Positions 25,907 through 35,009 of a stretch of 64,000 nucleotides of DNA are shown piece after piece. The DNA comes from Costus lasius (lineage: Eukaryota; Streptophyta; Magnoliopsida; Zingiberales; Costaceae), in assembly GCA_027563935.2 (NCBI GenBank), contig CM050449.1:55445949-55509948 (forward strand), in the 5' to 3' direction. The first letter of the stretch is position 1; each line of letters begins with the position of its first letter. Position numbers and translations under genes: made by a program. The notes below the pieces were generated by a model that did no database searches, was not told the origin of the DNA, and saw only the letters and a program-made list of their open reading frames with translations.

Positions 25907-27570
25907 TGTTGGGGTATGCCCTTAAGGCTAATGTTTGAAGCCTTGGGATTATTTCAGTATCATGTTTAAACTCTACGTTTATAAAGGCAATGGTTGTTAT
26001 TCAGGTTGTTACATCATCTGCTGCAATATGTATACTTCTGAATAATGTCTCAATGCTGTTCAGCTTGGCTGACATGCAGTTTTGTCCTTAGTCGAGATAT
26101 CTTGGTGAACATGAGACAGCCTTGATATGATTAAGACTAATATGTGTTCTAATCTTATAGGATGCTTCGAGCATGGAATAAGATGTAGACTCATGGGTAC
26201 ATTGGATGTACTGGACAGACCCTACTTAGGATATTCAATTGCTTGTCACAATGTGAATAATCCTTATATGCAAACAAGTGGCATATTTCCTCTGACTTGA
26301 GATCACTTGTGTTTCTAAATGATGATTGGCATTGTTTTGAGGTAGTTCGATATCATTTGAAACATAATGGTTATAGATTATCTTGGATAATGAGCATGAG
26401 TCATGTTAGGGCACTAGTGATAGATATAGGATTGCCGTCTCCTTGATTGGAGTGTGATGTTCTATAGGGGCCCCCCTGGATGAGATGATTGAGAAAGTGT
26501 ATGGCCATACCCAGATGACTATGATCATCTGATCTAATCATTTTCATCATATTGGAATTACAGGCTTGACACGCTTGTCCAATAAGAACGTCCAGTGGCA
26601 AAGGAAACACATATGCCTAGTGAGTTGGGTTCACACTTGTGCTGTGGTTTGGGTGTAGTCTTGGAAGACTCTTTCATTTATATCGGGAGACAGTGATGTG
26701 TTGCTAGATACCCCTCACTGATCGTGATAACGTAAGTTATCGTTACCGACATTTAAAGGAAACCCTTAGGGTCGCACAATTTGATGATATGGCTTACTTA
26801 AGTCAGATCGTGTGGACTGAATTGTTCTGGTTCAGTTTAAAGGGATTTAATCTCTGATTGTAAGTGAGATCTGGTCTGATCATGTTTGATTGATTAGGGC
26901 TTGAGATCGGTAAGCTTCGATCGAGAGAATTGATGCTAGATCGGTGAGATCAAGAGCATCAAGAGATGAACGGTTGGATCTTGAACCTTTAGGGTTTATT
27001 GTGATCTGAACCAGATGCTTGGCTTAATTGGTCTTTGAACCAAACCGAAATTGAACCAGCTCATCATGTGAGCGCATGGTTCAAGGGGAGAGCAAAATGC
27101 GTTCGGGTAAACCCATGGTCGCATGAACGTTGGTGGTTTGCTATTTTTAGAAGCCATGAGGCCACACCTCATGTTCACGCCAAGAGAAGGTTTATTCTCG
27201 CCTCTCGCCCCTCTCTCTATAGATTCACTCATTGTGTGTCGCCTTGACGCTTTGGAGAGGATTCGGCCAAGAAGAAAAACATCTCCTTCCCTTCCATTCG
27301 ATCAGGAGACCTTGGAACCTTGCTAGCACAAGGAGCACTAAGGGAGTAGGCGCATTGATCACCTTGTGTGCGCACCATTTGGAGGAGAAGCGTTTGACTC
27401 TCTACTTCCTAGATGCCATCCAAGAAATGGCATCGGTAAGGATCGATTCTCATGTATACAAAATTAAAGTTGATCATACTGCATGCATCGATCTAGAAAC
27501 CTTTTCCGCTGTGTTAAAACCTCTGCATGCGCCTATTAGGGTTTCGCCCCCTCGTGATAGGGGACTTTCA
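25907..27570 (+). repeat. Copia 5' LTR
   Basis: 1664 bp, TG..CA ends, near-identical to 33303-34965. Its last quarter carries ATGGCATCG directly followed by GTAAGG (27427-27441), read here as a tiny first coding exon and splice donor. Openings at 27035-27627 inside it are LTR sequence, not separate genes. Confidence 0.95.
27427..27435 (+). other. Predicted 9-nt first coding exon of the copia polyprotein inside the 5' LTR
   Basis: AAGAAATGGC is a strong start context (A at -3, G at +4). The codons ATG GCA TCG are followed at 27436 by GTAAGG, a near-consensus splice donor. Joined to the acceptor at 29365-29367, the frame continues without a break into the long ORF, which lacks its own ATG at that end. 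The intron would be 1932 nt and would remove the primer site and leader structures from the coding mRNA but not from genomic RNA. The inference rests on sequence alone. Confidence 0.55.
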
Positions 27571-27572
27571 AT

Positions 27573-27584
27573 TGGTATCAGAGC
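27573..27584 (+). other. Copia primer-binding site (tRNA-Met)
   Basis: TGGTATCAGAGC two bases after the CA end of the 5' LTR, complementary to the 3' end of initiator tRNA-Met. Confidence 0.92.
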
Positions 27585-28463
27585 CAAGTCATTAGCATGT
27601 TTTTATGATTGCTTGAGGTTTTTGTGATCCATGTTTGCGCTTGTATGCTTAGATCTAAACTACATGCGAAAATTACATGTTAAGTTGTTCATGCGAAAAC
27701 TTGATGAGCATGTTTTCTATTTGGCGCATGTATGTTGGCGCTTATTAGTTTTTCTCAAAACTATATTACTTGCGCAACTCACCTTAGATCTAAGAGGCGC
27801 CTACTTTAAAAACTTAGACGGGTTATTAGGGTTGAAGTCACAGTCGAGTCTAGATCCAATCAGTCTGATCAGACTATCTGACAGCCTAGATGGGTTGACC
27901 AGATGGCACCTGTGCGCAAGCACGAGGTGGCTATAGGTCGACTGCGGACAGGCGTGTAGCGATGTCTGATTGAGACAACCATTGAACGCGCATGAGTTAG
28001 GCCCGGGGTTACGCCCGCTTGCCAGAACTCATGCAGGTTGTTGAGCCCAAGGCATGCATTGTTGATCACTGGATCGACTCAAGTCAGTTAGGACTTGGTG
28101 CATGCCAGGGCAGAGGATCTGACTAGGTCTGATGAGTGGATCCCTATTAATGGACCGTTGTAAGGTAGTAGGTCACATAAGGAAAATAAAATTGATGCCA
28201 ATGGGTTTTCGAAAATTTTATTTTCTTATTGTTGGATCACATGTTGATTGTATACCATGATGATTGTTTATTTAATCTTATGTGGGCTGCCCGTTTTAAT
28301 GTGTGCTGTGCTGGGGCCTGTGTGCCTGGTTAATAAATGTAAATTATTTATTGTGATATGCGCATCACATTTTATTTAATTTATAAAGTGTAATTGACCT
28401 GCGTGTCAATCTTGCCTAGATAGATTAAATTGTATTTTAATCAGACGAGAGCACAGAGCACAC

Positions 28464-28535
28464 TTGGCAGAGGCGCTTGCAGTAGTAGCTTGACCAGGTG
28501 GGAGGTCCAGGGTTCGACTCTGGGACAGGCGCAAT
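28464..28535 (+). other. tRNA-like A-box/B-box sequence in the copia leader
   Basis: TTGGCAGAGGCGC resembles a pol III A box and GGTTCGACTC, 47 bases downstream, a B box; CCAG/CTGG around it could form a T arm. No full cloverleaf with acceptor stem can be drawn, so it is not called as a tRNA gene. It could be a tRNA-derived SINE fragment or a chance match. Confidence 0.3.
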
Positions 28536-28846
28536 TACCTGGTGGGCGCACCTGAGCTGCAGTGGGCGCTTGGGCCCTGGGTTGGGCCAGATGAGATGCA
28601 AAAGACCCATGAAGAGCTCAAGTGAAGACTTAAGTTAAATTAAGGTCTTACCTAGGCTTAATGGGCTTTTACCACATAAGATCATCATGCTTTCATTTAT
28701 TGTTAAGAATTGCATGATTTAATCTTCTGCTATCACCATAGGATTTGCATGATAGTTGAGAAGATAAAAAGACCGTTAAAATCCAACGCTAAATATCAAG
28801 CTCGTAAGCCTTCTGACGCGAAACCTCACTGTTCTGACTATCGTTG

Positions 28847-28879
28847 GGGCCGTGTTGTACCCACTCAGTGGGCACGCCC
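28847..28879 (+). promoter_or_regulatory. Copia leader hairpin 1
   Basis: Outer stem GGG-C-CGTG pairs with CACG-CCC (one bulged C), then a TTGTA bulge (28855-28859), an inner stem CCCAC/GTGGG (28860-28864 and 28868-28872) and a TCA loop. The same layout recurs at 29055-29088 with different stem bases, which points to a selected RNA structure, perhaps for packaging or dimerisation. Function is an inference. Confidence 0.5.
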
Positions 28880-29054
28880 ATCTATCTTCAGACGGTGTGC
28901 GATTACACCTGCGTGCTACAGAGAAGGGATTTATCGCTTCTTGTTGCTCAGCATAGCACGTGGTGGTCCAGGGAGTAGGTCGGGTCAGCTTGACCATGTA
29001 GGCTACATATTGAGCATATGGTAGCCATATGGAGGCAGTCATCTGTGGGATCAG

Positions 29055-29088
29055 AGACTGTGTTGTACCAACTCAGTTGGCACAGTCT
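29055..29088 (+). promoter_or_regulatory. Copia leader hairpin 2
   Basis: Eight-pair outer stem AGACTGTG/CACAGTCT, TTGTA bulge (29063-29067), inner stem CCAAC/GTTGG (29068-29072 and 29076-29080), TCA loop. Compared with hairpin 1, bulge and loop are identical while the middle inner pair is A-T instead of C-G and the outer stem differs on both strands. Confidence 0.5.
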
Positions 29089-29367
29089 GCTGGATTGCCC
29101 AGATGAAGGGGAATCGCACGGGTTGGCGATTGGCAGGGATTGCCTACCAGAGATTAGTGCTTGTACTCTCTGTGCATCTTATCTCGCCTGAGCGGGACGC
29201 GGAGACCAAGTATGAAATCTAGATCCCATCTCACTAAAAGAGTTTTACTCTTTCGGGCTGTTTTGCTGGATTTTTCAGCCAGATAAAATAGTGAGAAAAG
29301 AATCTTCCTTAAGTCCTGGATTGATTCTAACATTGATACTGACCTTGCTGTTCTTGTATTGTTGTAG

Positions 29368-32300
29368 ATTTCTACAGCAACGAACACCACGAATTTCAAT
29401 GTGCGATCCCTACTGGAAAGGGAGAGGTTTGCTGGGCCGAACTTCTCAGACTGGTACGGACACCTTAAGATTGTTCTTAAGGCTCAGAGGAAGCTGTATG
29501 TCCTCGAGACGGCTATACCGCCTCAACCCGCTCCGAACGCCGCAAGGGCGGTTCGGGAAGCTTATGAAAAGCATGTCAATGATAGCATTGATGTCGCTTG
29601 CCTGATGCTTGCCTCTATGACACCAGAGCTGCAGCGTCAGCATGGGGATCTATCGGCTATAGATATTATAGCGAACCTCAAGCTGCTGTATGCTGCACAG
29701 GCGAGGACTGAACGCTATAATTTGATAAAACTTTTCTTTCAGAGCAAACTGGCTGAAGGGAGTCTAGTAGGAGCTCACGTACTCAAGATGATTGGGTACA
29801 AGGAGGCTCTAGAGAAACTGGGACACACCATCAATCAGGAGCTTGTTGTAGACATTATTCTGCAGTCTCTCCCGGCCTCTTTCGATCCATTCATTATTAA
29901 TTTTAATATGAACAAGATCGACTGTACGCCGGCAGAGTTGCTGAACATGCTCTTGACTACAGAGCAGACTCAGTCTCGTGAGAAGGGAACGCCTTCATCC
30001 TCTGTCCTAATCGTTCCTTCTAGGAACAAGAAGAAGGGGAAGAAGGGCAAAGCCCCTATCAAGAGCTACAACAAGGCTCTAAAGCAAAAGATAAAGCGGT
30101 CGAAGGAATACAGATGTTTCCATTGTGGCCAGTTGGGTCACTGGAAAAAGGACTGTACAGCGCTCCAAGGAGATAAGAAGGGAAGTAAGCCTTTCGCTTC
30201 TAGCTCAGGTATTTACGTGACTGAAGTCATGGTTTCTTCTTCTATATCATGGGTGTTGGACACTGCATGTGGAGTTCACATTTGTTCAAATGTACAGGAA
30301 CTCAAGAGAAGAAGACAGGTGGGACAGCATGAGGTGGACCTACGAGTTGGAAATGGGGCACGGGTTGCTGCTGTTGCTGTAGGAGAATATTACATCTCAT
30401 TTCTATCTGGACTTGTATTAGAACTGGACAATTGTTATTTTGTACCAAGCATAACTAAGAATATTATCTCTATTCCTGCTCTTGTGAGGAAAGGGTTTTC
30501 CTTTGAATGCAAATTTTCAAAGTGTTATATTTCTCTTGATAATATTATTTATGCTACTGGCTCAATTAACAATGGGTTATTCATGTTGGACATGGAATGT
30601 TCTATACAAAATATTGATATTAAGAAAGCCAAGTTTGCTGATGACAGCACCTTGCTACGGCATAGTCGTTTAGGCCATATTAACAAGAAACGCATTAAGC
30701 GGTTGCATGACCATGGACTGCTGGGATCATTCTCCTATGAGGAGCTTGATACATGCCAAGCTTGTTTAATGGGTAAAATGACGAAGTCTCCTTTTTCTAA
30801 TAAAGGTCAAAGGGCTTCAGGTTTACTAGACCTCATTCACAGCGATGTGTGTGAGCCATTTAGTAAACATGCCAGAGGTGGCTATTCATACTTCATTACC
30901 TTTACTGATGATTTCAGTAGGTATGGTTATGTCTATTTAATGAGACATAAGAGTGAATCTTTTGACAAGTTCAAAGAGTTCAAAAATGAAGTACAAAATC
31001 AGCTAGGCCGAAATATCAAGGCACTTCGTTCAGATCGAGGTGGTGAATACTTGAGTCGAGAGTTTACTGACTATCTGAAGGAGTGTGGGATTATCTCACA
31101 GCTCACTCCGCCAGGAACACCGCAATGGAATGGTGTGTCCGAGAGGAGAAATAGAACCTTACTTGATATGGTTCGTTTAATGATGAGTCAGGCTACTCTA
31201 CCTTACTCCTTTTGGGGATTTGCACTGGAAACAGCTGCAAAGGTACTAAACCGAGTGCCATCCAAGGCCGTTTCTAAGACTCCATATGAGTTATGGTATG
31301 GGAAACAGCCAAGCTTGACATTTATTAAAATCTGGGGTTGCGAGGCTTATGTCAAAAAGCTCGCCTCTGGGAAACTGGAGAGCAGATCTGATAAATGTAT
31401 CTTTGTCGGTTACCCTAAAGAAACTAAGGGTTATTATTTCTACAATCCTGAGGAGAACAAGGTATTTGTTGCTCGGACGGCTATTTTTCTTGAGAAGGAA
31501 TTTCTTCTGCAAGAGGCCAGTGGGAGAGAAATAAAGCTGGATGAGAATCCAGATGCAGGAGAAAGTAGTCAAGCACAGTTGGATGAGCCTGAGCCAGTAG
31601 ATCAGGTTATTGAACAACCTGAGGCTCAGATATCACGGGAACCGCAAAGATCGGGAAGGATCCGTCGACAGCCTGAGCGCTATGACGGAGTCTACATCAT
31701 TGATGATGAACCCCTCACTTATGCGGATGCGGTCAGTGGACCGGACTCAGCGAGATGGCTTGAAGCTATGCGCGCCGAGATGGACTCCATGTCTGATAAC
31801 CAAGTCTGGGATTTGGTTGATCCGCCTCCGGGAGTAATCCCTATAGGCTGTAAGTGGATCTTCAAAAAGAAGATTGACATGGATGGTAACGTGGTTACCT
31901 ATAAAGGCAGGCTAGTTGCGAAAGGTTTCAAACAAATCTATGGGATAGATTATGATGAAACTTTCTCTCCTGTAGCCATGTTCAAGTCTATTCGGATTAT
32001 TCTCGCGATAGCTGCATATTATGATTATGAGATCTGGAAAATGGATGTGAAGACCGCTTTCCTTAATGGGAAACTAGACGAGGATGTGTATATGACACAA
32101 CCTGAAGGTTTCACTAATCCATCAGATCGTCATAAAATATGCAAATTAAAGAAGTCCATTTATGGACTTAAACAAGCATCGCGAAGCTGGAATATTCGTT
32201 TTGATGAATCAATCTGTAAGTTTGGTTTCATCAAGAATGAAGATGACCCGTGTGTATATAAGAGGTTTAGTGGGAGCGTGATTACTTTCCTAGTCCTCTA

Positions 32301-33282
32301 CGTCGATGATATCTTGATAATTGGAAACGATATTCCTGAACTACATGCTGTCAAAGCATGGTTAAGAAAATGTTTCCAGATGAAAGATTTAGGAGAAGCA
32401 GCCTATGTATTAGGTGTGAAGATCTACAGAGATAGATCTAAGAGGCTTCTCGGGCTGTGCCAGAGTACTTACATCGATAAAGTCCTGGAGAGATTTCATT
32501 TAGAGAATTCTAAAAGAGGATATCTTCCAGTCAGACATGGTCTGAATCTTTCAAAGAGTCAGTGTCCACAAACACAGACTGAGAAAGATGAAATGGACAA
32601 TACGCCTTATGCTTCGGCTATTGGATCCATTATGTATGCGATGTTGTGTACTCGCCCAGACGTCGCTTACGGGTTAAGCGTAACCAGTCGATTCCAAAGT
32701 AATCCAGGTAAGGCACACTGGATTGCAGTCAAGAACATTTTGAAATATCTTCGGAGGACCAAAGATATGTTCTTGATTTATGGAGGTCAGGAAGAACTCA
32801 GTATTGAAGGATATACTGACGCTTCATTCCAATCTGACCAGGATGATTTCCGATCGCAATCAGGCTATGTTTTTAGCTTGAATGGAGGAGCAGTGGTGTG
32901 GAAAAGTTTCAAACAGTCAATTGTTGCTGATTCCACAATAGAAGCCGAGTATGTTGCAGCCTCGGAAGCATCCAAGGAGGCAGTCTGGATTCGTAAGTTC
33001 GTTCAGGAACTTGGTGTTGTTCCTTCGAGTGCAGATCCATTGGTTATCTTCTGTGATAACACTGGAGCAATAGCTCAAGCAAAGGAACCACGGTCACACC
33101 AGAAGTCCAAGCACATACAGAGAAGGTTTCACTTGATCCGGGAGATCATTAATCGTGGCGAGATCAAAATCTGCAAGGTTCATACAGATGACAATCTAGC
33201 TGACCCGCTTACTAAGCCTCTGGCGCAGCAGAAGCATGAGAAGCACTGTAATAATATGGGTTTGAGATTTCTCAACCATTAG
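29368..33282 (+). CDS. Ty1/copia Gag-Pol polyprotein (intact, 1304 codons from the splice acceptor)
   Basis: Single frame with no stop from the acceptor TAG (29365-29367) to 33282. Residues counted from 29368: Gag about 1-245; zinc knuckle CFHCGQLGHWKKDC from residue 250; protease with WVLDTACGVHIC (Asp298; D-T-A where D-S/T-G is usual); GAG-pre-integrase around LRHSRLGHINKKR; integrase DDE at D493, D556, E592 (gaps of 62 and 35); RT with YVDD at 978-981; RNase H with D1151 and TIEAEYVAASEA. The protein supplies all activities for copying and integration. The frame head has no ATG: either translation begins in the LTR exon at 27427, or an ancestral ATG became ATT at 29368 (ATTTCTACA), or the first internal Met is used. 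Otherwise the element looks competent. Confidence 0.92.
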   Translation: MSTATNTTNFNVRSLLERERFAGPNFSDWYGHLKIVLKAQRKLYVLETAIPPQPAPNAARAVREAYEKHVNDSIDVACLMLASMTPELQRQHGDLSAIDIIANLKLLYAAQARTERYNLIKLFFQSKLAEGSLVGAHVLKMIGYKEALEKLGHTINQELVVDIILQSLPASFDPFIINFNMNKIDCTPAELLNMLLTTEQTQSREKGTPSSSVLIVPSRNKKKGKKGKAPIKSYNKALKQKIKRSKEYRCFHCGQLGHWKKDCTALQGDKKGSKPFASSSGIYVTEVMVSSSISWVLDTACGVHICSNVQELKRRRQVGQHEVDLRVGNGARVAAVAVGEYYISFLSGLVLELDNCYFVPSITKNIISIPALVRKGFSFECKFSKCYISLDNIIYATGSINNGLFMLDMECSIQNIDIKKAKFADDSTLLRHSRLGHINKKRIKRLHDHGLLGSFSYEELDTCQACLMGKMTKSPFSNKGQRASGLLDLIHSDVCEPFSKHARGGYSYFITFTDDFSRYGYVYLMRHKSESFDKFKEFKNEVQNQLGRNIKALRSDRGGEYLSREFTDYLKECGIISQLTPPGTPQWNGVSERRNRTLLDMVRLMMSQATLPYSFWGFALETAAKVLNRVPSKAVSKTPYELWYGKQPSLTFIKIWGCEAYVKKLASGKLESRSDKCIFVGYPKETKGYYFYNPEENKVFVARTAIFLEKEFLLQEASGREIKLDENPDAGESSQAQLDEPEPVDQVIEQPEAQISREPQRSGRIRRQPERYDGVYIIDDEPLTYADAVSGPDSARWLEAMRAEMDSMSDNQVWDLVDPPPGVIPIGCKWIFKKKIDMDGNVVTYKGRLVAKGFKQIYGIDYDETFSPVAMFKSIRIILAIAAYYDYEIWKMDVKTAFLNGKLDEDVYMTQPEGFTNPSDRHKICKLKKSIYGLKQASRSWNIRFDESICKFGFIKNEDDPCVYKRFSGSVITFLVLYVDDILIIGNDIPELHAVKAWLRKCFQMKDLGEAAYVLGVKIYRDRSKRLLGLCQSTYIDKVLERFHLENSKRGYLPVRHGLNLSKSQCPQTQTEKDEMDNTPYASAIGSIMYAMLCTRPDVAYGLSVTSRFQSNPGKAHWIAVKNILKYLRRTKDMFLIYGGQEELSIEGYTDASFQSDQDDFRSQSGYVFSLNGGAVVWKSFKQSIVADSTIEAEYVAASEASKEAVWIRKFVQELGVVPSSADPLVIFCDNTGAIAQAKEPRSHQKSKHIQRRFHLIREIINRGEIKICKVHTDDNLADPLTKPLAQQKHEKHCNNMGLRFLNH

Positions 33283-33290
33283 ATTAAGTG

Positions 33291-33302
33291 CAAGTGGGAG
33301 AT
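33291..33302 (+). other. Copia polypurine tract
   Basis: CAAGTGGGAGAT lies directly before the 3' LTR start (TGTTGGGG), eight bases beyond the polyprotein stop. This is the expected position for plus-strand priming. Confidence 0.8.
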
Positions 33303-34965
33303 TGTTGGGGTATGCCCTTAAGGCTAATGTTTGAAGCCTTGGGATTATTTCAGTATCATGTTTAAACTCTACGTTTATAAAGGCAATGGTTGTTATTCAG
33401 GTTGTTACATCATCTGCTGCAATATGTATACTTCTGAATAATGTCTCAATGCTGTTCAGCTTGGCTGACATGCAGTTTTGTCCTTAGTCGAGATATCTTG
33501 GTGAACATGAGACAGCCTTGATATGATTAAGACTAATATGTGTTCTAAGCTTATAGGATGCTTCGAGCATGGAATAAGATGTAGACTCATGGGTACATTG
33601 GATGTACTGGACAGACCCTACTTAGGATATTCAATTGCTTGTCACAATGTGAATAATCCTTATATGCAAACAAGTGGCATATTTCCTCTGACTTGAGATC
33701 ACTTGTGTTTCTAAATGATGATTGGCATTGTTTTGAGGTAGTTCGATATCATTTGAAACATAATGGTTATATATTATCTTGGATAATGAGCATGAGTCAT
33801 GTTAGGGCACTAGTGATAGATATAGGATTGCCGTCTCCTTGATTGGAGTGTGATGTTCTATAGGGGCCCCCTGGATGAGATGATTGAGAAAGTGTATGGC
33901 CATACCCAGATGACTATGATCATCTGATCTAATCATTTTCATCATATTGGAATTACAGGCTTGACACGCTTGTCCAATAAGAACGTCCAGTGGCAAAGGA
34001 AACACATATGCCTAGTGAGTTGGGTTCACACTTGTGCTGTGGTTTGGGTGTAGTCTTGGAAGACTCTTTCCTTTATATCGGGAGACAGTGATGTGTTGCT
34101 AGATACCCCTCACTGATCGTGATAACGTAAGTTATCGTTACCGACATTTAAAGGAAACCCTTAGGGTCGCACAATTTGATGATATGGCTTACTTAAGTCA
34201 GATCGTGTGGACTGAATTGTTCTGGTTCAGTTTAAAGGGATTTAATCTCTGATTGTAAGTGAGATCTGGTCTGATCATGTTTGATTGATTAGGGCTTGAG
34301 ACCGGTAAGCTTCGATCGAGAGAATTGATGCTAGATCGGTGAGATCAAGAGCATCAAGAGATGAACGGTTGGATCTTGAACCTTTAGGGTTTATTGTGAT
34401 CTGAACCAGATGCTTGGCTTAATTGGTCTTTGAACCAAACCGAAATTGAACCAGCTCATCATGTGAGCGCATGGTTCAAGGGGAGAGCAAAATGCGTTCG
34501 GGTAAACCCATGGTCGAATGAACGTTGGTGGTTTGCTATTTTTAGAAGCCATGAGGCCACGCCTCACGTTCACACCAAGAGAAGGTTTATTCTCGCCTCT
34601 CGCCCCTCTCTCTATAGATTCACTCGTTGTGTGTCACCTTGACGCTTTGGAGAGGATTCGGCCAAGAAGAAAAACATCTCCTTCCCTTCCATTCGATCAG
34701 GAGACCTTGGAACCTTGCTAGCACAAGGAGCACTAAGGGAGTAGGCGCATTGATCACCTTGTGTGCGCACCATTTGGAGGAGAAGCGTTTGACTCTCTAC
34801 TTCCTAGACGCCATCCAAGAAATGGCATCGGTAAGGATCGATTCTCATGTATACAAAATTAAAGTTGATCATACTGCATGCATCGATCTAGAAACCTTTT
34901 CCGCTGTGTTAAAACCTCTGCATGCGCCTATTAGGGTTTCGCCCCCTCGTGATAGGGGACTTTCA
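33303..34965 (+). repeat. Copia 3' LTR
   Basis: 1663 bp, near-identical to the 5' LTR, ending TTTCA next to the GAGTC target duplication. It also keeps ATGGCATCG-GTAAGG (about 34821-34836), so a read-out transcript could splice into downstream DNA. Confidence 0.95.
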
Positions 34966-35009
34966 GAGTCCGAGCAGATCTCCTCAGAGCAGGGCTACTA
35001 CCTCCATCA

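Larger units (their letters stand above)
25907..34965 (+). mobile_element. Complete Ty1/copia LTR retrotransposon, recent insertion
   Basis: All parts are present: 5' LTR 25907-27570, primer site 27573-27584, long leader, open polyprotein, polypurine tract 33291-33302, 3' LTR 33303-34965. LTRs start TGTTGG and end CA. GAGTC is duplicated on both sides (25902-25906 and 34966-34970). By eye the LTRs differ at about 13 positions in 1.66 kb, so the insertion is young. The host site is the pol end of the tandem gypsy. Integrase, RT and RNase H motifs are intact. Confidence 0.95.
17204..35009 (-). mobile_element. Tandem chromoviral Ty3/gypsy array (internal-LTR-internal-LTR-internal), split by a copia insertion
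   Basis: Read on the minus strand the order is: last ~76 bases of a pol (34971-35009 plus 25870-25906, interrupted by the copia element), LTR (25869-24318), leader and primer site, complete gag-pol (24154-19436), LTR (about 19430-17883), leader and primer site, truncated gag (17719-17204). A normal insertion has LTRs only at the outside. This order implies unequal recombination between LTRs of two copies, or insertion of a multimeric form, followed by truncation at both ends. RT and integrase motifs and a C-terminal chromodomain-like segment suggest a chromovirus (CRM/Galadriel-like; clade is an inference). Confidence 0.8.

Noticed and set aside
27035..27627. Several 60-131-codon ORFs in the copia LTR
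   Set aside because: They recur in the 3' LTR and are shadows of LTR sequence; only the ATGGCATCG-GTAAGG start is of interest.
28464..28535. Functional tRNA gene
   Set aside because: A and B box-like motifs are present but no acceptor or anticodon stem can be formed.
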